Shown here: one piece after another, positions 49,811 to 62,751 of the stretch | How the letters are laid out: every line of letters starts with the position of its first letter | Numbering within the stretch: the stretch's first letter is position 1 | Assembly: GCF_905475395.1 (NCBI RefSeq) | Contig: NC_058337.1 | Coordinates: 94,978,368-95,042,367, forward strand | Length of the DNA: 64,000 bases | Source of the DNA: Chrysoperla carnea | Lineage: Eukaryota; Arthropoda; Insecta; Neuroptera; Chrysopidae | Direction: 5' to 3' | Made by a program: the position numbers and the translations under genes | The notes under the pieces: model-generated | Database searches by the model: none | Seen by the model: only the letters and a program-made list of their open reading frames with translations | What the model was told of the DNA's origin: nothing

Positions 49811-51458
49811 TATACGTACATATATTATAATGGAATAGCAAAATATCTTTTTCTGCCACCATCGATGGCGGCGCTTTCTACACAGAAAAAAGGAAGCGCA
49901 CAAACTCTTACATTTTGAGAAAAGTTCGAAGACTCCGGAGATGTTGGCAAATTCTAAATAACTATTTTGGTATTATCCAAGTTCTTAATGGTACAATTTC
50001 AACTGAGGTTCATGTTTCACAGCATCAAAAAAAGAAAAATTCAAAAAAATATCAACAAAAAAAGTAAATTAACTTTTTGTTGTTGAAATCAATCGGAATT
50101 CAGTTTCGAATACCAGTGATATCTTGTGAAACTTGTTTATAATTGAAAATGTATCCGTAACTTTCAACGATTTTCATCTTGAAAACAAAATACAATGACA
50201 CAATGTCATATACAAATTAACATTTATTATGCATATGCTGCGTTGTTGGTTGTGTTATGTTCTGTTACATAATTCCTGCTTGTTCCTTGTTCACAAGTTA
50301 ATTGGTGTGTTATATTATATGCTGTACGTTATATACTTTATATAACATATTGTTTCCAAAATATTGTTATTGTTGTTTATATTTCAGTATATAGAGTGTT
50401 AAGAAAGCGTATTTGATGTCTTTAATGACCACTGGTAAGTAAATAACAAACATGTTTTAGTTTAAACTTTTAATATTTACGAAAAAACGATTTCCATTTG
50501 ACATGTATTTTATAGGCATAATTATCCAGACAAATTACACTTTGAAAGTTACAAAAATTCCCATAGAGCTAAAAATTGGTAGGAATGTTCGGAATACTAT
50601 TATAAATGAATTGTGAAAAGTCCCCATCAATCCCCCTTGTGCAAAAAATTTTATTAAGGGGGGAAGTTTGCAAAAATAGGTTTTTCGCGTTTTTAAGCAA
50701 AACGGTGAGTTTAACAGCAAAAATAGTATTTTGAACATTCATACCAATTTTTAGCTCTAAGGGAATTTTTGTAACTTTACTTATATTTTATGAACTAATT
50801 TGACTGGATAATAATGTCGGGAAAATACAGTAAAAAGATATTTGCCGTAATTTATCCATTAAACGCAGGCATTTGCCTCGAATCTGAGAGAAAAAAAATT
50901 GCGAGGACTGCAAACAACTTCCTAGTGCTGTAAAAGTAAGGAAAAATCTAATACCCGATGCATACGATGGTTACGATGGTTACGTTACTCGTTACTTTTT
51001 ATACATATTCCCTAATATTTATTTTAATTCATGCACCTTCTGTTTCAATTGGTAAGATTTTATGTCAGTTATAGTTCAACTGCCTAGTCAAAGTGTATAT
51101 ATTCTAATTTAAAATTTTCAGTTACGAAAAATGGGTGTAACGAGATAAATTCGTGAGTAACGTTTCAGCACTCAGTACTAGATGGCGTACCCGTTACTCA
51201 GTATTCGGTAAATACGGTTTGTTATATCTCTACAAATTACCCGTGAAATTTTGACATATATTGCGACTCTGTATGACGCCGACATAGGTGTCTTGGAAAC
51301 TATACTTGAATTTGTTTTATCCAGCATAGAAAGACACTTACAAAACTCAAAATGAGATTAAATTTTGTCGTCAAATATCCGTGATATAAATAAATTACCC
51401 GTGATAAACATAAACATTTGCCTATTCGTTTATATAATGTCAAAGATATAATAAAGAA
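49811..51458. other. Non-coding region around the possible 47-bp exon
   Basis: Apart from 50388-50434 nothing gene-like is seen. The minus-strand frame at 50535-50738 covers a near-palindromic repeat whose two arms both read AAAATTCCC / GGGAATTTT with 'accaatttttagctc' text (about 50552-50580 and 50738-50776). Confidence 0.4.
50388..50434 (+). other. Possible 47-bp exon with strong splice sites
   Basis: A T-rich acceptor (TTTATATTTCAG) ends at 50387 and a consensus donor GTAAGTAA starts at 50435. It could be a non-coding exon of the plus-strand gene starting near 63.3 kb, or of an unseen gene. No homology supports it. Confidence 0.2.
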
Positions 51459-51990
51459 GTGAAAACAAACAATTTCCTGAGTTAATTGTTGAAATAACCT
51501 GTACAGTTAGATGTTAAATGCCAGAAAATCGAAAATTTTTGATAGTATTTTACACGAAACTACCAGTTGAACCTACCAGCATATTTTGAACTGTCTATCA
51601 TTTACTGTTTTGGTGGAAATGGAGATCAAAGTTTTGTCCTAATTTGCGCCCTCAAGGATAAACAGTGAAATTTACAAACAAATGTTTCAAACCAAAGTTG
51701 TTTATTTTTTTATAAGGAACCTTTTTACCTTTAAAATTTTGTTCTTTCTCTAACGGTTTACAAGATGGATGGATGGAGGTCAACACCTATGATGGTCATT
51801 TATGAACTTTTTTCGACCAGAGCGCGCTGTAAAAATTTCAGCTTAATATCTATATCTCTTTTAGTTTTTGAGTTATCGTGATCACAGACGGATAGACGGA
51901 CAGATAGACGGAGAACCGCCGTTTAGGCGTTACAAACATGGGACTAATCTTGTATACCTTGATACATATTACATATATACGGGGTATAAA
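51459..51990 (+). mobile_element. Family A, most complete plus-orientation copy (~530 bp)
   Basis: Starts GAAAACAAACAATTTCCTGA and ends GTATACCTTGATACATATTA followed by TATATACGGGGTATAAAA. Internal: GGTGGAAATGGAGATCAAAG, GTTTTTGAGTTATCGTGATC, ACGGACAGATAGACGGAG. No frame for a transposase; flanking duplications not resolved. Confidence 0.6.
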
Positions 51991-53302
51991 AAAATGATGG
52001 AAATGCAAGTAACTTATGTAGTTTTTTCATAGTGCAAATATTCATAGGTGGATATTCATAGTCATAGTAAATGTTTCAACATCACGGATACACATTTAAC
52101 ATATTATATTTTACGGATGTTTTAAACATGCTGCGAGTCTTGTATGTACATTTTGGTACTACTATTTGATTTACACATTTCCAGCGATTTTCAGTTCTCC
52201 ATGCCATCACGAACTATCTTAATTTACAAAACTTGATTTTAACACTCGATACAATTGTGAAAACCTTACATTAGATTAGTGTGTTGAAAATAAATAATTA
52301 TCTATATTATGACTTTAACTACCAAGTTGTTTGTTGTGACATATTTGGTTCATATCCATTTATTTCAAAAACAATTTTCACTTCTATATTTAATTCTACT
52401 GCTGTAGAGGAAGAACGGATTCTTGGTAATAAAAAGATGCATAAAATACGAGACAGTAAAAAATTTATGAAAAATTGTGGACAATTGGTGAACAGTTGAA
52501 TAGTTGCCTTTACAATGAGCAAAAGGAGTTACTAATAAACACCAAACTTTTTCTAATACTTTCTCTTAGGAATGAGTTTTCATTTAAGCCAAATTAATAA
52601 ACACCAATTGTGACTGGCTGCTGCAAGTCAACCTCTTCACATTAGATTCCATTTATTGAAGATCACTGATTCTTTTGTAATACTGGTCAGGTAGGTGAAA
52701 TTAAATTACCCTTTTAGTTATCGTTTGGATTATGTTGACAAAAGCAATAAAGCATTTTGGTATGAACGTATTTATAATAATGGGTTATTTTCTACATCAA
52801 AATTTATTAGTGGAGCGCCGTAACCTTTATTTATCGGAATCCAAGACCAGTCAATGAATCTTATTAAAAACTGTTTGACTGCATGGTTTAAAGGTGTTAT
52901 AAAGAAGCTAAAAAAATTTTTTGTGCCATATTGGGTCTTGCGTCCGTAGGACCCATCTTGAAAGTCGTAAAGGATACAACAAATATTTAATAATAATAAA
53001 TGTTCCTTAGCGGAAGATACTTGTTCTTCTGAATATATTTATTAGAATATTCTCTGATAAAACCTTATTGTTGCCACTAATACGCCTTTGCATACAGTAG
53101 CGAATTAACCTCTACTGCTAATGAGAGTATACTATACTCTAAATATGATTGTGTTTAAACACTAATATAAATGTTTTGTTAAATGGTTTTTCAGATTTAA
53201 TAATTAACTTTTATTAAAAACAAACACTCTGCTATAAGAAATATATTGTGGGTATAAACACAAATAAAACTAAATTGAGAACTGGAACAAATCGTATTTC
53301 TA

Positions 53303-53767
53303 TCTTAATATATATATTTCTTGTGAGCGTGTGTATGTAATTGAACTCCTCCTAGACGGCTGGACCGATTTTGATGAAATTTTTTGTGTGTGTTCGTGGA
53401 GATTGGAGAATGGTTTAGATTTACAATTTGGTCCAGTACAACTGTTTTTGAGGGCTCCATACCAAAAAAATGAAATTTCATTAAATGGTGGGAGCGCATA
53501 TAAATCATATCACATTATGTATACTATGTGTACTATGTATTTTTAATAGTATTCAGGTATTGTCAATAGGCATTTATTAGAGCCATATGCGAGCGCAGCG
53601 AGCTCTACTATCAAAGGTCAGGCCAAAGGTCGAAGGTCAGGCCACTCCAATAAATAGGAGTTAAATTGGGGTTATCGGGATGGGTTTAGCGGACAGGCTA
53701 AACGTAGTATAGGTATTCATGAATTGGAGTTACGTTTTTACGGGACAACGTCCGTCGGGGCCGCTAG
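53303..53767 (+). mobile_element. Helitron-like non-autonomous element (465 bp)
   Basis: Begins TC (53303) after A and ends CTAG (53764-53767) before T, the Helitron rule of insertion between A and T. Just before CTAG lies a GC-rich hairpin, ACGGGAC-aac-GTCCGT. The 5' part has CTCCTCCTAGACGGCTGG and ACCGATTTTGATGAAATTTT, which I recall from insect Helitron families. The overlapping frames on both strands are shadows. Confidence 0.7.
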
Positions 53768-54884
53768 TATAAATGTAAAATTGTAAACATGTTGCATATT
53801 ATTATTACTACTATGTATGTATGGAATGTGGCGGATAAACACAGATAAACATTCGTTTAGTAATCATACAGTACCAAAAATGTATGAGAGTTCAGTTGGC
53901 TATTACAACATATATACAAATGTCATAGCATGTTCGATGTTAATGTACCCAATCGCCCAAATTTCCAAAAATAAATCCAAGAAATTGAGTGTCTGAGAAT
54001 AGATTTTATGTTAAAAAAATGAATTTTAATACAATAAAAGATTATCCTATAATTGCGTATTTTGTCAAATTGGAAACACAGGCGGGAATCTAAAAGGAAT
54101 GTAAAAATTTAAGAAGATTATAGAAGAATTTATTCATAACATTTTTCTGCTATCTTTTTCGTCGTTCTGACGGTGTGTCGAAACTAGATGGGTAGCTAAA
54201 TAGTCAAGAATTAACATAAGAAGAATAATGCCAATTGAACAATCAAAATTAAACGAAGTATACTTTTTTGAAGTAACTATTCAGTAAAAAATCTCGATAT
54301 GTACGAATCGCAGTGATTATCCAATGGGTTTCAGCTAGTATACATAAATAAATATCAGTAAACTTACAACCAAATTGGCTTATATGATCAAGGATTTGTT
54401 TTGTACTTGTTTTCTTTAAAATTTCAATCTGTTTCTATCTATAATAAAATCTTCATGTTTCCTTTAGAATGCAATTTATTGTGCGTAAAATCTTGATGAC
54501 ATAAAACTTAAAATAAATTAAATAAAATCATATTTTCCTTCAATTTATAAGTTATTATTAACCATATTTTAATACCTAGTATACAATTTGGATAAAATAT
54601 CTATCTGAAGAACAATTTAGAAAAATCTGAGGAACATTTTTTGAGCAAGTTGAAAAAGTTTCACAGAAAGACATTCCTAATTGTATACTATAACTGTAAT
54701 ATATGCGTAGTTTTGATCGTCTGTAGCTCGAAAGATACTCCTTAAAACATTTTGTAGCAATGAAAGCTTTTGATCAGAAAAATCCGAAGACATTTTGGTG
54801 GCGGTTGTAAAAAGTTTCACAGAAAGTGCGGGATCCTTTAGTCTATAAATTTTAAAAAGTGTATTTTTATAACCTGTTTTAAAA

Positions 54885-55110
54885 AAATATATCAAGGTAT
54901 ACTAATTTTTATACCTTAGTTCATTCCCCATTTTCCGTCTGTCTGTCAACACGATAACTCAAGAAAAAAATAATAATAATTTGAAATTTTTAAAGCGTGC
55001 TCAGGTAAACCTTTGGTGTCCATTTTCTCCAAAAATACAAAAGATAGGGAATTCAAAATTTGCAGGTAGCTTCAACTAGTGGTCTTGTGAAAGACTCTCA
55101 AAAAATAAAA
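54885..55110 (-). repeat. Family A fragment, inverted
   Basis: Begins ATATATCAAGGTATACTAAT and contains CTTTGGTGTCCATTTTCTCC and AAAGATAGGGAATTC, the complement of the plus-copy blocks. Confidence 0.6.
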
Positions 55111-57510
55111 CATTTAAGAAAATACTTAATACGAGTGAACTGGCTTCAAGGCTTCTTTTTTTGACAATTCATAATGCACTTTTCCTGCGTGAAAATTAAT
55201 TTCGAAGTACTGGTGAATAACTTTTCCTCATAAAACTACTCGTATTGAAGTATAAACAGACCTACCTAGCTATTTATGTTTATAGAAATACATTATTAGA
55301 AATGCATTTTACTTAAGATATTTATGAAAATTGGGTTTTGGTATTTTCTCATGTATTGAATATTGAATATATCATTTATTTAAGCACGAAATATGTACAA
55401 TTTTCAAAATTCTTATACAGATAAATATCATAACAAACTCTGTTTACAAAAAAGTAATTTTGTTTAGTGTGGAAAGATAATCATTGACAACTTGTGTGAT
55501 TCTTCGAAGTAGTTTATACTTTGATACTAAATATCAATCAATACTCTTATTAGTTGCCGCTCTTATTCACTCACTTAATATGTCAATAAAGGATCTTGTC
55601 TCGAATGTTTTGACTACTAACGAGGAGCAATATCAGTTATTGATACTATCTATATTAATAAGTTATTGATAATTACTATATAAAAACTATTTTTATGCAT
55701 TCAAAATAATTAACAGCTTTGAATTAATGATGTACACAGAAACTGCTTAAATGATGGTTTAGTTCATTATATTTATAAAACAATAATGCTAAAGCTTTTC
55801 ATAATTATTATTAAATTTCAATAGACTTGCTATTTGTGGAATATTTTGGATAATTATTACATTAAAATTTTAATTATTGTATCATTATACTTTATTAATG
55901 AGTTTATATTTTAGATAAATGAAAACCATTACAATTAGTTACAAAATTTATTGACGGCAAGCGACTAAAAATTTTTTTTAATGAACAATGTATATTATTC
56001 CTAACTAGACGAGTGTAAATTTTTCAAAAAAACATTCAGCCATGCGAGGAATGAATTTGTTGGTATAAAAGAACACCGCACTGGTTATTTTACTACTTCC
56101 CACAATATCTTTCCTTTTATCACCGGGCATGTAAACTATCATGTTTATAATTTTTTCTTAAATATCTCGTATTAAAAAATTTTCTGATTACTTTAATGTT
56201 TTCATTTGGGTATGATTTAGGATCTTTAGAGTTTTGCTGAAACAACAGTCTTTAAACAATATTTAGCAGTTTGGGTTTCTTCGAAATGTAGAAATAGGTT
56301 TGATTAGAAGTTTCTCAATTCAAACCGTTTAATTATTGAGCGAGAATTATTTGAATTTTGTAATTTAAAGTTAAAGAATAGGATTCGCGATTTTGAAAGG
56401 AATTTTTTTTAAATTTGGTTAGGTTTTTTATGTTTTGCATTGTATAATCATTTAACAAATTGAACAACCTCAATATCAGCTGTTTGATGACTCTCTTTTC
56501 CTTGCTATCTGGGTTGATGATTTGTTGATTCGTTAGGAGGGTCCCTCATAGGGGACTTAAACTCTAATTTACTTTTTTATTTGAGGTACAATTTCATTAA
56601 ATACATAGCTAGTCTGACAGGAAGCAGTCAGTATATACGTGTTGTTTTCTGTTAACACCAGATTGAAAGAAAGAAGAATACACAATAAAAAAGATTAAAA
56701 GAAATAGGGTAATGTGTAGTAAGCTGGATACATTGTCCCACTATAGTCTACTCACCAAAGATTACTATTTTTAGGAGATAGTTTACTTTCTTCAAGGTAA
56801 ACAGTCGAGAGAAAGATTATATATTCATGAAACAAATTTAAAATAAAATAATTAAAGACTTTTATTTTTCAAAGCAAAATTTTGCTTTTACATTACCTCA
56901 TTTAGTTGCAAGTTGACCATTGTGTTTTTTTGTTTATCTGAATCGTTGTTTATTGGTGAGTATTTTTAAATACAACGTAAAATGTTGAGAAGATAATGTT
57001 TAAATTTTCTCATTTGGTATAAATTACCATGTTTTGATTAGTCGTGGTATATTTGGAGAATGAATATTTCACTTACCCCGAAAAAATTCTAGTTGAAATT
57101 GTTTTTGAACAATCAGAGAAGAGCATGCTTGTTAAAACTTGTATAGTCGTCATTGTTTCAATAACAAGCATTATATGCTGCCGTTTCTTATAGTGAACCA
57201 TTAAGATTACACGGTGAAGAAAGCGCTTTAAGGTTTAATCGGAGGGGGAAGAACTAGATACATAAGGAGGTGATAATGTTCCATGGACTAAAAGATTTTT
57301 ACTAAAGCTGTTAAATATTTAAGATTAAAAAAATACATAGTGTGTGGGAATAACAGTGAAATAAGAGAGACTCTTTCCACTTGTCGTTCTTAACACTAAG
57401 ACTGCATCGCCACGAGTAAAAAAAATGTTAGTCTTACTTTAAACACTCAGCTGATTTTTTCATAGAATAAAAAGACTAAAGATGCCTACTTCATTATACA
57501 TCTTAATGTG
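55111..57510. other. Non-coding region, nothing recognised
   Basis: AT-rich throughout. The open frame at 55484-55669 has no start context, domain or splice support. Confidence 0.45.
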
Positions 57511-57672
57511 CTTTTATAAAAAACATTTACATTTTAAAACGTGATTACATTTTGTTTCGGACAGTTTACTAAAAAACTAATACGATAAAATGAATAATAA
57601 ATATCTTTTATCGTTGTCCAACTTATTACTGTTTGTCCGAAACAATAATGAATTGTAATTGAAATGAAAAGG
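57511..57672. mobile_element. Foldback related to the 2811-2998 element
   Basis: Left arm ATTACATTTTGTTTCGGACA and right arm TGTCCGAAACAATAATGAAT pair around ATACGATAAAA / TTTTATCGTT. The right end GAAATGAAAAGGTC is followed by TA, as in the copy at 2811. The left terminus is eroded. Confidence 0.6.
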
Positions 57673-58389
57673 TCTATTGTCACTTATATAAACTTTGTAA
57701 TCTATGTTGTTAAATATTTTACATATAACTTTTTCATACAAATTTATGACCTAAAATTTTATAATTTTTCAATTTACATTTTGAACTCAGCTTAAATGTT
57801 TTCATATACATTTTTTGTTTTAATTTCATAGTTGTGTGTAAAATTTTTATTTCCTGACTACAATTTGGATATTTATGAAAAATTAACTCGATCTTTACTT
57901 TTTTAACCGACATAATAACCCAAATGAAAATAAAAACAATTATTTTAATGTTTTATGTAATTCTTGAACAAAATTAATGTTGTAAAAATCGTTTAACCTC
58001 TTTTATATGTGGATGGTATGTATGTATGGTTTGCATGATTTTAGACAACATTTCCGTTGAATATTATATATCTATGGAGCTATATAACTAAAGTTCTATT
58101 TTCTATCGCCAGATAGAGTCTTTATTAGTATTAAAATCTAATAATACTTTTATCAAACTCATAAATCTAAATTTTGATCCCTGGTACTACACTCTTAATT
58201 ACTCTTTGTGCAAACACCAACAATGTTTTTATTATAAAATATAAATGGAAATTATATTTTATATAAAATGTTTGAGTATAACGATGATGATATAATATTG
58301 TGATATTTGTACCCTTTGTTTACATTCGAACGACAATGTGGCATAGGTCATACGATGGTTATTATAAATATTATCATTATATTCTTGTA

Positions 58390-59522
58390 GTCTAGTCGAC
58401 AAATTGAAAATGGGGTGAAATATAGAGATACTGATCTTAAAAATATGAGGTCGTTAGATTCGGAATGATGTCTAAAAAAATATACCGTATAGTTTTTGAA
58501 CGCATAAAAAACACACAAAAATTATAAACAATTAAAAATGAAAAAAGAGGTAGGTATATGGTTTTTCCCCAATATTACATAAACTTTTCCGGAAGTTTAT
58601 CTCCATTTTAATTTTGATTTAAAGCTAAAAATTCGTCTCCGCACGTCATTTTAACTAAAAATTTGTGAAACACTTTAAAGAAACTTGAAAGAATTTATAG
58701 GTAACCGTTGGTATATATTTAAGTTAATTTTCCAACAAGTTAGATAATTGTTTATTAACAAGATTTTTTTCGGATTTTCGCCTTCATTGTAAACTAAAAA
58801 CATGTTTAAATAATTGACGTAAAATTTGTTGTCTTCATGCAACCCTACTTACCCTATATATATAATTCAAAAGATCACGTCAAAAGAGTCTAAAAGATTT
58901 GAATACTTTGTTTATAATAATTTTTTTAACTCTTTTAACGTGATCTTGTGAAGTATATGTTTTAAGAAGGACTCCAAATTATTTTAACAATTTTTTTAGT
59001 TTACAATGAAGACGAAAACTCGAAAAAGTTTTCTTAATTTAAAAATTGTCTAACTTGTTGAAAAATTAACTTAAATATAAATTTCCAACGGTAATAAATT
59101 TTTTAAAGTGTTCAGAATACACGATAATTTTTACAAACTTTTTAATTAACACTTAATATTTTAAGAAATTTGTCTAGTGTGGGATACTCGTTTTTAACGC
59201 TGCTACAAAAACTTAAAAATGAAGCGCTGAGATCTATTTTCACCGTTAAATTAAAATTATAAATATTCCTTGTTTTATTCTTTGTTTCCTCCTCTTTAGG
59301 GATTCAAAATTTTTTAAAATATTAGTAGTTTATGAAATATTGGCGAAAAACTATTTATCTTTTTTTTCATTTTTAATTGTTTATTACTTTTGCAATTTTT
59401 TGTCTGCTAAATAATACTTTCGGTACATTTTTCTAGATATAATTCCATATCCAACGAACAATCGCTCATTTGTTTAAGAGTACTATCTTTCTTATTGACC
59501 ATTTTCATTTTGTCGACTAGAC
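58390..59522. mobile_element. 1,133-bp TA-flanked inverted-repeat element with ~0.5-kb arms
   Basis: TA at 58388-58389 and 59523-59524. The ends GTCTAGTCGACAAA[T/A]TGAAA are inverted and nearly perfect. Matching blocks continue inward: ATAAACAATTAAAAATGAAA; AACACTTTAAA; ATTTAAGTTAATTTT.CAACA; TTCATTGTAAACTAAAAA; GATCACGT.AAAAGAGT. The symmetry centre is about 58908, so the right arm is longer by indels. No transposase frame. Confidence 0.8.
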
Positions 59523-59524
59523 TA

Positions 59525-60489
59525 CTGTGGTAGGAACTAGTAGAGTAGCAGCCACTCATATAGAAATACTTTTGTAGTTAGTTTGTCTAATATGTAAAGA
59601 GGTGTGCGGTGCATATAGCAAATATCGATCCTATTTTGTACATAATATCAGCGAATATCAAACATAACGATAATATATCAGAAATATAAACATTATCAGA
59701 GATGGTGATATCTAATAAGCAGATACTAAGGAAAATTGTTTAGAATATGAAAAATTTTAACAAAGAAAAATATTTAGGAGTTTTTGGTAATCTGTGAACG
59801 TGCAGACGTTAGCGCTAGCGTGTGTATTTAAACTTTTGTTCTAACATCAATTAAGGTTTGTGTTCATTTAATGGTAGCTGATAAAGTGGCAGCAACCATG
59901 TTTATCATTTTAATTCAGTCCAAAAAGGTGTAAAGCAACTATTTTTTGTCATATTTTTGACTCTCAGTCTATATTATAAAGACCAGGGGCGACAAATACG
60001 ACAAGATATAGATATCGATTTGGCAAACTATGTTATTAAGGGGTGTCGATTGTCATTTGGGCTGGAGCCGCCGACGACAACAAGTTTTTCGAGTTATTTT
60101 GACGGCTAGCATTTTTTGTTTATAAATCACTGTTATATAATAAAATGTCCAATGGCGCCATCCAAACGTCCATTTATGAACTACTACTAGGGATAAAATT
60201 GTTCATTGGTTCAACAAATAATATAATAAATATTATGTGTATAGTAGTCAGGTTAAAGTCTAATATAAACTTCACATGTATGGTTTAATATACATATATT
60301 TATGTTGTACATATATGGAAAGAAAATTCTACGTAATAGTTTTCATTGAACTGGCATGCGCAATGAACGTCAAATGTATAAAATATATGTACAGGGAGTG
60401 TTTCCTACGTTATCATAGAATAAGAATATTGTTTGATTATTTCTCTCTAGGTATTACTAGTAACGTTCGTATATATAGAGGTTAAGTGG
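59525..60489. other. Unassigned, partly GC-richer region
   Basis: 59790-60180 contains complex sequence (GACGTTAGCGCTAGCG; GGAGCCGCCGACGAC) without a supported frame. It may be regulatory sequence or an old transposon. Confidence 0.3.
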
Positions 60490-60497
60490 TTTAATAC

Positions 60498-60652
60498 CAT
60501 AGAATATTGTACATAGAGAACGCGAGGGATATGATGGCCTGTAAGTATATGAATTAGACCAAGATACAGGGGAACTTACTGGCAGTCTTCTCTCTCGCTT
60601 CGCATATCGCATATACTTACAGGCTAGAGTTCTCTATCTTCATATCTCTATG
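60498..60652. mobile_element. 155-bp hairpin element with 8-bp target duplication (hAT-like MITE)
   Basis: TTTAATAC at 60490-60497 and again at 60653-60660. Ends CATAGAATATTG and CATATCTCTATG are inverted; inside, TAGAGAAC and GCCTGTAAGTATATG pair with GTTCTCTA and CATATACTTACAGGC. An 8-bp duplication with CA ends fits hAT elements; assignment is inferred. Confidence 0.8.
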
Positions 60653-61522
60653 TTTAATACCACTACAGTCATTTAAAACAGATAATTCCACCACCCTCTC
60701 ATTTTTTCCAAACAAGGTAAACTTTCGATGGCATGCAGGATTTGATGAGTAAAGTTCAATACAGAAAATGGCATATCTCTAACAGGAGTCCAGTTTTGAA
60801 CCTTTTCGGTCCAGCAACTTTGGTTGCAAACTACTTAAAATGGAATTTAGTTTACGCCTGTATGTAGCATATTACATAAAAAATACTCGAATAGACCATG
60901 ATGTAAATATCGTATGCATAATTATAACAACAATAATAAGTAATAAAAATATATGTATTACCAAATTAAAGCATATACAATTTTCTATAAAAAATTTTCA
61001 TCAAAAATATATCATATCATATTTTTCTTTTTATTTGATACCTTACACGGTATCATTAAATTACAAATTTGTTTTTAATTAATGACTTTTCTCTAGAGGG
61101 CGCCATATAACCTACCTATTTCGAGTGAATGATCAAGACACTTTCAACGAAATCTCGTTTACCAAATTGTGATAAGTAATTAAGAAGTTATGAGGGAACA
61201 TTTGAACATACATGCATATATGCCGATAAAAAATACATGATGCCACCAAATAAAAGTTATGGAACTGAAGTAACGTTAATTTTTTTTACCCATGGTGTTT
61301 TAAGAAAAAAGTAAACTTAGTTAGGGATCAGAAGTGTAAAATAGTTACATGATTTTCTTAAAGGTTTCTACATCTACCATATTTAAGACCTGGCTTTCAC
61401 TGGAACTATCCTACTAGTAGCACGTTCACTCATTTTCAGAAATAAAATTTGTTAGTATTATCGAGAGGACTAAAATTCAATCAGATCTCTTGGACCATAT
61501 TTTATTCATATCTAAACATCAT

Positions 61523-62384
61523 GTCTAAACATCATGTGAGTAAACATCAATGTGTTTGCTCACTATTGGAAGCATTTTTATAATAGGAGTAAGGTTCTGC
61601 AATATGAGTGCGTTATTGGTAGAAATGCAAGTGAATACAGAAATTGGGGGAGAAAAGTGGAACAGATAGGAAACCAAATTGACGTGTGGAACGATGGAGA
61701 AATTACGGCAAATGTTGAATTGTCTGCGCAAATTAAAATAAAAAGAGCTCTTAAAGAGTGGGGATACTTTAAGTTACTGAGTGAAATTCATGAAAAATCA
61801 AATTTGAAGTATTTTTCACAATTGGCACATTATGAACAATGAGCTAAATACTTACTTTATAGTGATTTAAAACATAGGAGAGAATTGGCTGGATTTAGAC
61901 TAGGCACCTGGAAGTATATCAACAGAAAAGATGCATATGGTAATAAAATATGTGTCATTTGTGAACAGGCTGAAGAGAGTGAAAAACATATTTTATTTGA
62001 CTGTATTGGTTTGAATGAATTGCGAGCTTCCGTCTCTGCAAAAGTAGATTTAAGTACGATGGACAATGGCTTGCTTAACGACAAAGACGCTCAGAATATT
62101 TTAGCAGTTTATATAGGAAAAATAAGACATATATGGAAGGAAAGAGTTTAAAAAAGAAAAATGTTTAGTTTTGTGCTTTACTATATTTTATTTTATTTTT
62201 TTACAGTATTGGACGATTTTATTATTCGGTTATTATTTTTGTCAATTCCAATGCATATGTGTCAATTCCTGTGTATTGTGTATGTATTATGTGTATTTTA
62301 TATTATTATAATTGTATATTATGTAAATTTTATGTAACTTGAAAAGCCCATAAGGGTAAATCAATAAATGAATACTAATAATAA
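61523..62384 (+). mobile_element. 5'-truncated LINE (non-LTR retrotransposon) 3' end
   Basis: ATCTAAACATCAT at 61510-61522 recurs at 62384-62396 as a target-site duplication; a second tandem copy sits at 61524-61535. The insert encodes the end of a reverse-transcriptase polyprotein and finishes with an AT-rich 3' UTR and a short (TAA)-like tail (AATACTAATAATAAT). Length about 0.86 kb, so most of the element is missing. The clade is not assigned. Confidence 0.85.
61552..62151 (+). pseudogene. Broken 3' end of a LINE reverse-transcriptase ORF
   Basis: One frame from 61552 to 62151, interrupted by a TGA at 61840-61842. Downstream of it the reading LAGFRLGTWKYI and the zinc-knuckle-like C-x2-C-x8-H-x4-C (ICVICEQAEESEKHILFDC) are typical of the C-terminal region after the LINE reverse transcriptase. 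The polymerase domain is absent. It ends at TAA 62149-62151. Confidence 0.8.
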
Positions 62385-62524
62385 TCTAAACATCATCAGT
62401 ATTCAATATTAGTCTAACGTTAACTATTTTTTAAATTATTTATTCACATACTCGCCAAAGTTAGCCGAAGTAAAGCACTTTAGCCACTGCATACTCGTCT
62501 TACTACGCAAGTAGTCTCATTGCT

Positions 62525-62578
62525 ATGGCTGATATCGAAGTGGCATCAACAGCTGTGGCAGCTCTTTGTGCATTATAA
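62525..62578 (+). pseudogene. Possible transposase N-terminus scrap
   Basis: MADIEVASTAVAALCAL then TAA at 62576-62578, in a locally GC-richer patch. I recall Harbinger-type insect proteins beginning with MADIE and an alanine-rich run, but this is memory, not a search. It may be the eroded 5' part of such an element. Confidence 0.2.
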
Positions 62579-62751
62579 AAAACTCTTGAAATGGACTGCT
62601 CAAGTAATCACGAGAATATGGAGATGATATTCGCTCGTACATACTCGTTAATACTTCTTAATGCCTTTGACTCGGGTACAAAAAGTACTGTAAGTAGGGT
62701 AAGTAGAAAGTCAGGTAAAGCGAGGCGTGTTACTTTTCCTGTTTATTATTC

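Noticed and set aside
53305..53546. Overlapping frames on both strands
   Set aside because: Both fall inside the Helitron-like element and have no family resemblance.
61857..62084. Minus-strand frame across the LINE
   Set aside because: Antisense shadow of the LINE reverse-transcriptase tail.
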